DNA of 64,000 nt, taken from Deltaproteobacteria bacterium (lineage in GTDB: Bacteria > Myxococcota_A > UBA9042 > PHBI01). How positions within the stretch are numbered: the first letter of the stretch is position 1; each line of letters begins with the position of its first letter. The notes under the pieces are model-generated. The model was not told where the DNA came from. It was given only the letters and a program-made list of their open reading frames with translations, and searched no databases. Positions 9,501-18,268 of the stretch are shown piece after piece. A program made the position numbers and the translations under genes. The stretch covers positions 497,001 through 561,000 of the forward strand of contig JACKFA010000006.1 of the NCBI GenBank assembly GCA_020632715.1. The letters are read 5' to 3'.

Positions 9501-12500
9501 GTGCAGCCGTCGCCATCCGCGTCGCAGGCCGTGTCGTTCGGGCGCGGGCTCCACGTCGCCGTGCTCGCGGTCGGCTCGCACTGCTGGCAGGGGTTCGCCG
9601 GGTTGCCGTCGCCCGCGGCGAAGCAGGCGGCGCCGATGAGGCACGCCCCGCCGACCACGTCGTGGGCGCACTCGTGGGAGGTGGGGCCCGTGGAGACGCA
9701 GGTGTCCTCGGTGCACGGGACGAGGTCGTCGCAGGACGGCGCGGCGCCGGCGACGCACGCGCCCGCCTGGCAGTGGTCGCCGACGGAGCAGCCGTCGCCG
9801 TCCGCGTCGCAGCTCGCCGTGTCGGGGCGCGCCGACCACGCCGCCGTGTCACGCGCGGGGTCGCACACCTCGCACGGGTTCTCGGGGTTCCCGGCCGCCG
9901 CGGGCCAGCACTGCGCGGCGATGACGCAGGCGCCTGGCGCGAGGGTGTGCGTGCAGGTGTTCGAGCCGGAGCCGGTCGAGACGCAGGCGTCGAGGGTGCA
10001 GTCGAGCTCGTCGGCGCAGTCGGGCGGGGCGCCGGCGACGCAGCTGCCCTCGAGGCAGCCGTCCTCCGCGGTGCAGCCGTCGCGGTCGGCGTCGCACGCG
10101 GTCCCCGTGGGGGCCGCGACCCAGCTCGTGGCGCTCACCTCGGGATCGCACACGAGGCAGGGGTTGTCCGGGGCGGCCTGACCACGGGCGAAGCAGGCGC
10201 CGCCGATGCTGCAGCTCTCGGCGTCGACGACGTGGGTGCAGTCGAAGGTGTCCGGGCCGGTCGAGACGCAGGCGTCCACGGTGCAGGGCTGGCCGTCGTC
10301 GCAGCCGGCCTCGGCGCCCGCCTGGCACACGCCGCCCTGGCAGCTGTCGCCCTGGGTGCAGCCGCCGTCCTCGGCGTCGCAGGGGCTCCCGTCGGCGCGG
10401 GCGCTGAAGGCGGCGCGGTCGAGGGGCGGATCGCAGCTCCGGCACGGGTTCGCGGGGTCCACGTCGCCGGCGGCGAAGCAGACGTCGCCGACGAGGCAGC
10501 TCCCGGCCGCGGTCGCGTGGGTGCAGGTGTAGCCGCCGCCGTCGCCCGCGACGCAGGCGTCGGTCGTGCAGAGGAGGCCGTCGCTGCAGTCGGCCGGCGC
10601 GCCGGGCACGCAGCGGCCGGCCTGACACGCGTCGCCGACCGTGCAGGCGCTCCCGTCGGCGTCGCAGCCGGCGCCGTCGTCGACCGCGCTCCAGGCGCTG
10701 CCAGCGACCGCGGGCTGACAGGTCTGGCACGGGTTCTGCGGGTTCAGGGCGCCCTCGGCCCAGCACGCGCCGGCGATGAGGCAGCCCGTGGCGGTCTGAT
10801 CGTGGTCGCACACGTAGCTCGTCGGCCCGGTAGAGCGGCAGCGGTCGTCGGTGCAGCCGAGCGCGTCGCCGCAGTCGGGGGCCGCGCCCGCGACGCACGC
10901 GCCGTCCTGGCAGGCGTCGCCGAGGGTGCAGCCGTCGCCGTCCGCGTCGCAGCCGGCGCCGTCGTCACGCGGGCTCCACGCGGTCGCGTCGCGCGCGGCG
11001 TCGCAGCGCTCGCACGCGCTCTCCGGGTTCGGGGCGCCGTCCGCGAGGCACTGCCCCGCGATGAGGCAGAAGCCGGGCGCCACGGTGTGCGAGCAGCTCG
11101 CGGCGCCGTCGGCGCCGTCCACGCAGGCGTCGAGCGTGCAGCCGAGCGCGTCGGCGCAGTCGCGCGTGGCGCCGGCCGCGCACGCGCCGGCCTCGCAGCG
11201 ATCCCCCTCCGTGCAGCCGCGCCCGTCGGCGTCGCAGGCGAGCCCGTCCGCGACGGGCGACCAGCCGTCGCGGGCGTCGGCCGCGCGGCAGGTCTGGCAG
11301 GGGTTCACCGGGTTCGCGGCGCCGTCGGCGTAGCACGTGTCGCCGATGAGGCAGCTCGCGGCGGCGACCGGGTGCTCGCAGCGGTAGTCGCCAGCCGCGG
11401 TCGAGACGCAGACGTCCTCCGTGCACGCGTAGGCGTCGCCGCACTCGGCCGCCGCGCCCGCGACGCACGCGCCGGCGCGGCACGCGTCGCCGACCGTGCA
11501 GCCGTCGCTGTCGGCGTCGCACGGCGTGTCGTCCGGGGCGTCGCCGTGGGTGCAGCCGACGGCCGGGTCGCAGCTGTCGGAGGTGCAGACGTCGCCGTCG
11601 TCGCAGCTCGCCGTGACGTAGGCGCAGTGGCCCGTCACGCAGGCGTCGGTCGTGCAGGGGTTGCCGTCCTCGCAGTCCTCGTGCGCCTGGCACGGGGTCC
11701 CGGTGGTCGCGCAGCCGCCGGTCGCGAGCTCGCAGACGCCGTCCGGGCCGTCGTCGCCGCGCGCGCAGGCGAAGCCCGCGGCGCACGGGGCGTCGTCGCT
11801 GCACGCCGCGAGGCAGAAGTGCCCGGCGCCGACGGGCTCGCAGCCGAGCCAGCTCGGGCAGTCGGCGGCGCTGTCGCAGGGGCGGCACTGACCCTCGCCG
11901 GTCGGGGCGCACAGGGTCGGGAGCACCTTCTGGAAGCCCGGGTCGCAGGCGCCGACGACGCACGTCGGCACGCCGTCGCCCACGCCGCAGGTGCCCGACC
12001 CGTGCTCGAAGGCGTCGACGCAGCTCGTGTCGCAGTCGCCGCAGTGCTCGGGGTGGACGTAGAAGCCGCCGACGAGGAAGCCCTCGTCGGTGAGGCCGTC
12101 GCAGTCGTCGTCCTCGCCGTCGCAGACCTCGTCGCTCGGCGTCCGCGCGGCGCACGCCTCGAGCCCGTCGGCCGTGCAGGCGCGGGTCGCGCGGCACGCG
12201 CCGACACCGCAGGTCGTGTGGGCGCCGTCGTGGACCGCCCAGGCGTTGCACGCGCAGACCCGGTCGGGCGGGAGGCACTGCTTCCACGGGGCGCCGCCGC
12301 CGCCCGGCGGCGTGACCTCGGTGCACACCGTGCCCACCGGGCAGAAGTCGTTGTCGGAGCAGTCGACGCCGCAGAAGGAGCCCTGGTCCTCGCCGAACGA
12401 GACGCAGCGGGCGTCGGGATCGCCCGAGCCGTTGCGGCAGTCCTGGTGGCTCTCGCACGGCCGGCAGAGGTTCACGCTCTCGTCGAGGCAGACGAACGTC

Positions 12501-12883
12501 GGGTCGCCGCCCGAGCTCTGGAGGAGCTGGCAGGACCAGCCGGGCGGGCACGCCTGCTCGCAGGTGCGCGTGCAGACGAGGCCGTCGGCCGACGGGACAC
12601 AGTAGCCGCTGTCGCAGTCGTCGTTGCCGGTGCACGGGAGGAGGCTCACGCTGCCGGTGTCGGCGTCCGCGCCCGTGTCGGCGTCCGTCGCGCCGTCTGC
12701 GTCCGCGTCCGACGTCGCGTCCGCGTCCGCGTCCGACGTCGCGTCCGCGTCACCCGCCGTGACCTGGCCGTCGAGGAGGGTGGTGTCGGCGCGGTCGACC
12801 TGGCCCGTCGACTCGCCGTTGCAGGCGGCGAGGAGCAGGACGAGTACGAGCGCGATGAGGTGCACGGAGGAGCGCGGGCGCAT
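6551..12883 (-). CDS. Giant Cys-rich repeat lipoprotein (2110 residues)
   Basis: The signal peptide ends in lipobox LLAAC (Cys about 21), followed by an Asp/Ala/Thr linker made of near-identical DADATSDADA units. Residues about 75-440 are Cys-rich, with a MopE-like segment DGEDDDCDGLTDEG. Residues about 454-1784 are 14 tandem repeats of 93-95 residues, each starting CDADGDGCTVGD and containing CLIGGAC, NPANPC and a W(S/T)xRxDGTxCD end; the matching DNA (7530-11522) is a repeat of about 280 bp. The last 300 residues hold five modules with CxWGxWxNVGGC, resembling thrombospondin type 1 in Cys and Trp spacing. It is probably a very long disulfide-rich stalk on the outer membrane. Its function is unknown. 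Confidence 0.85.
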   Translation of the reverse strand: MRPRSSVHLIALVLVLLLAACNGESTGQVDRADTTLLDGQVTAGDADATSDADADATSDADADGATDADTGADADTGSVSLLPCTGNDDCDSGYCVPSADGLVCTRTCEQACPPGWSCQLLQSSGGDPTFVCLDESVNLCRPCESHQDCRNGSGDPDARCVSFGEDQGSFCGVDCSDNDFCPVGTVCTEVTPPGGGGAPWKQCLPPDRVCACNAWAVHDGAHTTCGVGACRATRACTADGLEACAARTPSDEVCDGEDDDCDGLTDEGFLVGGFYVHPEHCGDCDTSCVDAFEHGSGTCGVGDGVPTCVVGACDPGFQKVLPTLCAPTGEGQCRPCDSAADCPSWLGCEPVGAGHFCLAACSDDAPCAAGFACARGDDGPDGVCELATGGCATTGTPCQAHEDCEDGNPCTTDACVTGHCAYVTASCDDGDVCTSDSCDPAVGCTHGDAPDDTPCDADSDGCTVGDACRAGACVAGAAAECGDAYACTEDVCVSTAAGDYRCEHPVAAASCLIGDTCYADGAANPVNPCQTCRAADARDGWSPVADGLACDADGRGCTEGDRCEAGACAAGATRDCADALGCTLDACVDGADGAASCSHTVAPGFCLIAGQCLADGAPNPESACERCDAARDATAWSPRDDGAGCDADGDGCTLGDACQDGACVAGAAPDCGDALGCTDDRCRSTGPTSYVCDHDQTATGCLIAGACWAEGALNPQNPCQTCQPAVAGSAWSAVDDGAGCDADGSACTVGDACQAGRCVPGAPADCSDGLLCTTDACVAGDGGGYTCTHATAAGSCLVGDVCFAAGDVDPANPCRSCDPPLDRAAFSARADGSPCDAEDGGCTQGDSCQGGVCQAGAEAGCDDGQPCTVDACVSTGPDTFDCTHVVDAESCSIGGACFARGQAAPDNPCLVCDPEVSATSWVAAPTGTACDADRDGCTAEDGCLEGSCVAGAPPDCADELDCTLDACVSTGSGSNTCTHTLAPGACVIAAQCWPAAAGNPENPCEVCDPARDTAAWSARPDTASCDADGDGCSVGDHCQAGACVAGAAPSCDDLVPCTEDTCVSTGPTSHECAHDVVGGACLIGAACFAAGDGNPANPCQQCEPTASTATWSPRPNDTACDADGDGCTVDDVCLGGLCQAGAPPSCPDIACTDETCVSDGPSAYHCENAARSGFCFIDGGCYDHGAVDPGNRCQLCNVIASQSAWSPRAEGTACDADGDGCTVGDSCRSGACRPGAAAGCADQLACTTDTCVSRSAFSFSCSHAPGEGAGCLIDGACRDAGGVAPDNPCLTCDPARSKTVWSPVADGASCDADGDGCTVGDACLAGSCRPGGTPTCSDGLGCTDDVCVSTGATSFDCSHLTGAGFCFIGGACFGPGAASPGDGCRVCDPAVDPTSFVTAPNGRPCDADGSGCTVGDSCFEGACMPGAQPSCGDGVDCTNDVCTSTGVESHACTHPLDGASCLIGGACWAAGTQNPANPCEVCDPALRTGSWSARENGTACDADGDGCTVGDSCQGGACRAGASPDCSDGVECTAGACVSTGPDAYVCDHELLAVACRVDEACWQAGEEAPGNPCLVCDPETSPTSWTPKLDDTPCDADGEGCTVGDSCQQGACEMGLPADCDDARGCTDDACVSNGATAYACTHDIVGGSCLVGGACYGDGAVNPDNPCERCDAAATATAWTARPDATACDADGTGCTVGDQCQAGLCVAGPPADCGDGLACTSDRCEAEGPDGYACAHDIAATSCVIDAACVAASGPRPGNTCQLCDPTRDDTGWSDVPNGTGCSDGDLCTSEDGCIDGQCVGSPNTQCTPGQVQTEGCGSCGTRSRTCLDTCLWGDWSGCSGQGECAAGATQSQSVGCGYCGSQGQTRTCSQTCSWGGWTNVGGCAGQGSCGVGQVTTREVGCGYCGSQTQQQTCTGSCQWPASWTNVGGCDGQGACGAGTHESRVVGCGNCGGQNQQRDCSGGCQWGGWYNVGGCQSQGVCAPGTYQTRAVGCGNCGVQNQRRDCSGSCGWGGWYNVGGCQSQGACSPGSTRQSSCEGCSHQVCQSNCSWGGCQLKGGNACNWNSGTNFRCCGTACSGNSNFCLSSCQWSSQCNKTCSSCVYACDCR

Positions 12884-13016
12884 GGGAAGACGCTACCGCA
12901 TCGGGCGCGGCGCAGTCCCGCGACAATCGTGGCGATTCGTAATCGAGACGGCGCGAGACATCGTGCCACAGAGGGTGAGCGGCTCACTCTGGCGTCGGGC
13001 GTCGCGGCGGCTCGTC

Positions 13017-13862
13017 TCAGGCGCCGCGTCGGGCCGCGTGGGCGGCGGCGACGACGCGGGCGGGGTCGTCCGTCATGATCCCGTCGGCCCCGAGCGCGAT
13101 GAGCTCGGCCGCGAGCGCCGGATCGTTCACGGTCCAGTAGTCGACGCGGAGCCCGAGCGCGTGGCAGCGGTCGACGATGGCGCGCCGCGCGAAGCGGACG
13201 CCGGCGTAGCGGTGCGGGATCTGGACGGCGTCCGACACGCGCGGCAGGTGCCGGAGCGCGAACGCCGGCAGCGCCACGAGCGAGAGCCCCGCGCGCTGCC
13301 CCATCCCGAGCGCGCCGCGCCAGCCGAGCTTACGCATCCCGATGACGAGGCCGTGGTCGACGCTCGTGAGGGTGACGCGCCCCTCGACGCGCAGCCGCTC
13401 GCAGAGCCGCACCACGGCCTCGGCGGCGCGCGGGTGGTGGTGCTTCACGTCGACGTTGACGTGCACCCCCGGGAACGCCTCGAGGACCTCCTCGAGGAGC
13501 GGCGCGCGGAAGCCGCGGCCGACGAAGGGGCGCGACCCGTCCGGCGCGCGGAAGGCGTGCCCCACGTCCCAGGCGCGGACGTCGGCGAGCGGGGCGCGGG
13601 CGATGTGCGCGTCGACGTCGGCCGTGCGCGCGCCGAGCGCGTCGTGGTGGACGACGACCGCGCCGTCGGCGGTGAGCCACACGTCGAGCTCGAGGGCGTC
13701 CACGCCGAGCTCGACGGCGCGGGCGAACGCCTCGAGGGTGTTCTCGGGCAGCTCCGCGGAGGCGCCGCGGTGGGCGTAGACGCGGAACGGGTGGGGCGAG
13801 CCGGCGCGCCCTGGGGCGGCGTCGTCGGCGGGGCGATCGTGGTGCATATGGGCGCGGCCCAT
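13017..13862 (-). CDS. Glycerophosphodiester phosphodiesterase
   Basis: The 281-residue GDPD TIM-barrel protein carries the family's signature residues: YAHRGASAELPENT (catalytic HR and E), ELDVWLTADGAVVVHHD (metal E/D and second catalytic His), DVKHHHP, and the C-terminal VDYWTVNDP and GADGIMTDDP typical of cytosolic GDPDs. It hydrolyses glycerophosphodiesters to glycerol-3-phosphate and an alcohol. No signal peptide is visible. ATG 13862 was chosen; an alternative ATG lies at 13847, and neither has a strong ribosome site. It is separated from the upstream operon by 272 bp that hold two hairpins. Confidence 0.9.
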   Translation of the reverse strand: MGRAHMHHDRPADDAAPGRAGSPHPFRVYAHRGASAELPENTLEAFARAVELGVDALELDVWLTADGAVVVHHDALGARTADVDAHIARAPLADVRAWDVGHAFRAPDGSRPFVGRGFRAPLLEEVLEAFPGVHVNVDVKHHHPRAAEAVVRLCERLRVEGRVTLTSVDHGLVIGMRKLGWRGALGMGQRAGLSLVALPAFALRHLPRVSDAVQIPHRYAGVRFARRAIVDRCHALGLRVDYWTVNDPALAAELIALGADGIMTDDPARVVAAAHAARRGA

Positions 13863-13927
13863 AAGCACCGGAGTGGCGTCGGCAAGGGGCTCCGCGCGAG
13901 GTCTGCGCGGGGCCGCGGCGTCCCGGA

Positions 13928-13959
13928 CACCCGGACGCGACGCGCGCGCTGTCCGGGTG
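13928..13959. other. Hairpin upstream of GDPD gene
   Basis: A perfect 9-bp inverted repeat CACCCGGAC/GTCCGGGTG has a 14-base loop and lies 66-97 bp before the GDPD start. It could be an operator dyad, a leader hairpin or part of the adjacent RNA candidate; nothing decides between these. Confidence 0.35.
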
Positions 13960-14002
13960 CCGAGCCGATCCCAAGTGGCCGATTTCATTCGGATACGCGG
14001 GT

Positions 14003-14118
14003 TGGCGCGGCGCTTGAAAAGGACACCGCGTGCATGCAGAGGCGGGACCGTCGCGGACGCCGGAGCATGCGCCGGGGGAACCACAGGCCCCCAGCGCCCG
14101 GTGTCCGCGACGCTTTTT
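14003..14118 (+). ncRNA. Candidate small RNA or terminator structure
   Basis: An inverted repeat CGTCGCGGAC (14049-14058)/GTCCGCGACG (14103-14112), extended by CCGG/CCGG and an inner GGGGG/CCCCC stem, is followed on the plus strand by CTTTTT. No plus-strand gene precedes it, so a short plus-strand RNA would explain the T-run. Upstream, TGGCGCG-GCGC-TTGAA (14003-14018) only partly fits sigma-54 (the -12 C is missing). Alternatively the stem simply ends the minus-strand formaldehyde operon that stops at 14135. Confidence 0.3.
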
Positions 14119-14134
14119 CGCCCGCCCCGCCGCG

Positions 14135-14958
14135 TCAGCGGTCGAGGACCTCGGCGTGGAAGCGCAGGTGGTCCTCGATGAAGGTCGCGACGAAGTAGTA
14201 GCTGTGGTCGTAGCCCTCGTGCCGGCGGAGGGCGAGCTCGACCCCGGCCGCCTCGCACGCCTCCTCGAGGGCCTCCGGGCGGAGCTGCTCGGCCAGGAAC
14301 CCGTCGGCGAGCCCCTGGTCGACGAGGAGCGCGCCGCGATAGCCGCGGCTCCGGACGAGCGCTGCGGCGTCGTACTCCGCCCACGCGCGCCGGTCGTCGC
14401 CGAGGTAGCCGCCGAGCGCCTTCACGCCCCACGGGCACGCGGACGGCTCGCAGATCGGTGAGAACGCCGACACCGAGCGGAAGCGCTCCGGGTGGCGGAT
14501 CCCGGCGACGAGCGCGCCGTGGCCGCCCATCGAGTGCCCGGAGACGCCCTGCCGCGCGGGGTCGACGGGGAGCGTCGCGGCCACGAGCTCGGGCAGCTCC
14601 TGCGTCACGTAGGTCCACATCTTGAAGTGCCGCGACCACGGCGCCTCGGTGGCGTCGACGTAGAACCCGGCGCCCTGGCCCATGTCCCACGCCTCGACGT
14701 CGGCCACGCCCTCGCCGCGCGGGCTCGTGTCCGGCGCGACGATGACGAGCCCGAGCTCGGCCGCCACGCGCTGCGCGCCCGCCTTCGTGACGAAGTTCTG
14801 CTCGTTGCAGGTGAGCCCCGAGAGCCAGTAGAGCACGGGCCGCGGCCCGGGGGCCGGCGGGACGAAGACGGCGAAGCGCATGGCCGTGCCCGTCGCGCGC
14901 GAGACGTGCTCGTAGACGGACTGCACCCCGCCGAACGCGATGTGCCGCTCGATCTCCT

Positions 14959-14962
<4 letters not shown>
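14135..14962 (-). CDS. fghA: S-formylglutathione hydrolase
   Basis: The 275-residue alpha/beta hydrolase of the esterase D family hydrolyses S-formylglutathione to formate and glutathione, the second step of glutathione-dependent formaldehyde oxidation. The nucleophile elbow GHSMGGHGA (Ser about 146), family segments LSGLTCNEQNF, APDTSPRG and GFYVDAT, the catalytic Asp in DQGLADGF and His in YDHSYYF are all present. The ATG overlaps the stop of the dehydrogenase gene by four bases (ATGA), so the two are translationally coupled in pathway order. Confidence 0.95.
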
Positions 14963-16074
<1,112 letters not shown>

Positions 16075-16096
16075 GGCGTTGCTCCTGGGTGATTCT

Positions 16097-16714
16097 TCAC
16101 GAGGGGAGGGCGGAGGGGGCGGCGACGGCGTCGTCGCCCCAGACGAGCGCCTCGGTGAACCCGAGGGCGTCGAAGTCGGCGGCGCGGAGGTGAGCCTCGC
16201 CGGCGCAGAAGAACTCGTCGAGCTGCGGCGGGGCGACGCGCGTGCCCGCGAGCATCGCGTGGGCCTGGCCGCGGTGGTGGATCTGGTGCTGGAAGAGGTG
16301 GCCGAGGAGGCGCGCGACGGTGTCCCGCTGCGCGCCGGCGCGGCGGAGGATCTCGACGGACGTGTCGAGCGCGGCGTCGTCGAGGCGCGCACACAGCGCG
16401 ACGAGGCGCGCGTCCACGGCGGCTTGGGCCTCCCGGAGCGCCGCGAGCGCGAGGTAGGGCTCCTCGGGGTCGAAGAACGTCGCGATGTCCGGGTGGGGCG
16501 GGGCGCCCGCGAGCGCGCGCTCGAGGGCGTCCACGTAGAGGTGGTCGACCGTCACGATGTGGTTCAGGGTCGCCCGGAGGGACGGGAAGAAGCTCACGCC
16601 GGGGGCGGCGAGCTCGGCGTCCGTGAGCTCGGCGCAGGCGCCGAGGAGGCGGTGGTTCGCCCACGCGTTCTGGTAGGCCATCGCGGCGAGGAAGCGGGAG
16701 AGCGACGGCGCCAT
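16097..16714 (-). CDS. DinB family protein
   Basis: The 205-residue four-helix-bundle protein of the DinB/YfiT superfamily carries metal-binding histidines in the usual places: NHIVTVDHLY (about 54-62) and the paired LFQHQIHHRGQAHAM (about 140-152). The superfamily includes metal-dependent thiol transferases that use bacillithiol, mycothiol or glutathione; the exact reaction here is unknown. Its stop lies 22 bp before the glutathione-dependent dehydrogenase gene, so a thiol-related or detoxification role is a reasonable inference. Its ATG shares one base with the epimerase stop (TGATG). Confidence 0.85.
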   Translation of the reverse strand: MAPSLSRFLAAMAYQNAWANHRLLGACAELTDAELAAPGVSFFPSLRATLNHIVTVDHLYVDALERALAGAPPHPDIATFFDPEEPYLALAALREAQAAVDARLVALCARLDDAALDTSVEILRRAGAQRDTVARLLGHLFQHQIHHRGQAHAMLAGTRVAPPQLDEFFCAGEAHLRAADFDALGFTEALVWGDDAVAAPSALPS

Positions 16715-17502
16715 CAGCGGGCCCCCTCGATCGTCAGGCGCGCCCAGGTCTCGTGGCGCCCGCCCGGCGGGACGACCACCCGGCGCGCGGTGTTGATGGT
16801 GCCGGCCGGCCCGACGAAGGGCTCGACGCACACGAAGGGGCGCCCGGGGAGCGACCACATCTGGAGGTGCTTGAGATCCGTCGACAGCCGCATCCGGAGG
16901 CGCCCGAGCCCGGGGATCGCGAACACGGCGACGCCGGACTCCGGCGCGGGCACGCCGACGTCGGGCTCGCCACCGTCGTGGAGGGTCCCGGGGGCGACGG
17001 GCGGCTCCTCGCCGACGACCGCGACCTTGTCGGCCGGCGCGCAACGGAAGTAGGGGTGCCAGCCGGGCGCGATGGGGAGCGGGCGGTCGCCGGGGTTCGT
17101 GACGACGTAGCGGATCTCGAGCGCGTCGCCGACCGCGCTCACGACGTGGTCGCAGCGGAAGGCGTAGGGGAAGACGGCGCGCGTGGCGTCGTCGTCGGCG
17201 ATCGTCATCGCGACCGACGCCGGCCCGCGCTGGGTGACCGCCCAGGCGCGGCGCCGCCCGAAGCCATGCTGCGGCATCGTCGTGCCGTCGGGCTCGAGGC
17301 GGTCGCCCGGGAGGCGGCCAGCGAAGGGGAAGAGCACGGGGATCCCGCCGCGCACGTTCTTCTCGGGGTCGGCGAGCGTCGCCTCGTCGAGGTAGAGCAC
17401 CTCGCGCCCGTCGATGGCGAGCGCGCTCACGATCGCGCCGCGAGCCGGCACCACGCTCGCGCGTACGCGACCCGCCCCGAGCGTGATCGTCTCGTGCTCC
17501 AT
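16714..17502 (-). CDS. Aldose 1-epimerase family protein
   Basis: The 262-residue galactose-mutarotase-like beta-sandwich protein resembles the YeaD/hexose-6-phosphate epimerase branch. Visible signatures are GGIPVLFPFAGR near residue 53, MPQHGFGRRRAW (catalytic His), PGWHPYF (second His) and the C-terminal VCVEPFVGP with the catalytic Glu. It interconverts alpha and beta anomers of a sugar or sugar phosphate; the substrate is not determinable. ATG 17502 has a strong GGGGGAGG site, so it is the likely first gene of the operon. Confidence 0.88.
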   Translation of the reverse strand: MEHETITLGAGRVRASVVPARGAIVSALAIDGREVLYLDEATLADPEKNVRGGIPVLFPFAGRLPGDRLEPDGTTMPQHGFGRRRAWAVTQRGPASVAMTIADDDATRAVFPYAFRCDHVVSAVGDALEIRYVVTNPGDRPLPIAPGWHPYFRCAPADKVAVVGEEPPVAPGTLHDGGEPDVGVPAPESGVAVFAIPGLGRLRMRLSTDLKHLQMWSLPGRPFVCVEPFVGPAGTINTARRVVVPPGGRHETWARLTIEGAR

Positions 17503-17693
17503 CGTCGGCCTCCCCCCTGCGAGCGGGACAGGCGCTCGCGCAGCGCGTCCCAGCCTGCTGCCGGCGCCCCCGACCGTCAAGGGCTGGCCCGGGCCGCGCG
17601 GGCGATGTCACAGCCGGCGGGGCTGCCTCGTCTCAACCCCGGCGCCCCCGATGTGAGCGAACGAACCCGCGGCGCCGAGGAGACGAGGACCCC

Positions 17694-18242
17694 ATGCTGC
17701 GCTGGCTCATCAAGCGGAAGATCGCGGCCTTCGAGGCCGACAACCACTACGACGCGACCTACCTCCACCACGTGCTCGACGCCGCCGGCCCCGGCGCGCT
17801 CGGCCGCTTCGCGCGCGCCACGAAGCTCGGCCACTGGGACGGCGGGCTCCCGCGCGACGCCCTCCACGCCGCGCGCGTCGCGGCCATCGTCCACGAGGAC
17901 TGCGGCCCGTGCACGCAGCTCGCGGTGGGGTTCGCCGCGGAGGCCGGCGTGCCCGACGAGATCGTCCGCGCCGTGCTCCGTGGGGACGACGCCGCGCTGC
18001 CGGCCGACGCCCACCTCGCGGTCGCCTTCACCCGCGCCGCCATGCGCCGCGCGCCCGAGGCGGCCGCCCTCCGCCGCGAGGTCGTCGCGCGCTTCGGCGA
18101 GCGCGGGCTCGTCGCGCTCGCGTTCACGATGACCGCGGCGAAGCTCTACCCGTCGCTCAAGTACGCCCTCGGGCACGGCGAGGCTTGCTCGCTCGTGAAG
18201 GTCGGCGGCACGATGACGCCGGTCGCGCACCCCGCCCTGTGA
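17694..18242 (+). CDS. AhpD-like / carboxymuconolactone decarboxylase-family protein
   Basis: The 182-residue all-helical protein has the CxxC motif EDCGPC (about 73-78), the place of the redox-active pair in AhpD-like proteins, followed by QLAVGFAAEAGVPDEIVRAVLRG typical of the family. It may be a thiol peroxidase or peroxidase partner. ATG 17694 follows GAGGA. The gene sits 26 bp before an ECF41-type sigma factor, matching the known habit of ECF41 genes to lie beside a carboxymuconolactone decarboxylase, oxidoreductase or epimerase gene that the sigma factor controls. The 190-bp gap upstream is a divergent promoter region with the epimerase gene. Confidence 0.85.
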   Translation: MLRWLIKRKIAAFEADNHYDATYLHHVLDAAGPGALGRFARATKLGHWDGGLPRDALHAARVAAIVHEDCGPCTQLAVGFAAEAGVPDEIVRAVLRGDDAALPADAHLAVAFTRAAMRRAPEAAALRREVVARFGERGLVALAFTMTAAKLYPSLKYALGHGEACSLVKVGGTMTPVAHPAL

Positions 18243-18268
18243 CCGCGCCACCGAGAGGAGCCCGAGCC

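Noticed and set aside
7530..11522. CRISPR-like array
   Set aside because: Repeats are about 280 bp, in frame and coding, with no short identical repeats or unique spacers and no cas genes.
12955..12974. Possible sigma-54 promoter before the 2110-residue lipoprotein (TGGCACG on the minus strand)
   Set aside because: The -24 half is perfect, but no TTGC lies at the right distance; the best -12 match is one base too far and has the wrong bases.
7667..13078. Very long open frame antisense to the 2110-residue lipoprotein
   Set aside because: High GC leaves stop codons rare in all frames; this frame gives Arg/Ala/Val-rich sequence with no domains and no ribosome site, while the opposite strand has a signal peptide and regular Cys repeats.
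14003..14018. Sigma-54 promoter for the small RNA candidate
   Set aside because: The -12 half reads TTGAA, lacking the nearly invariant C, so it was not annotated as a promoter.
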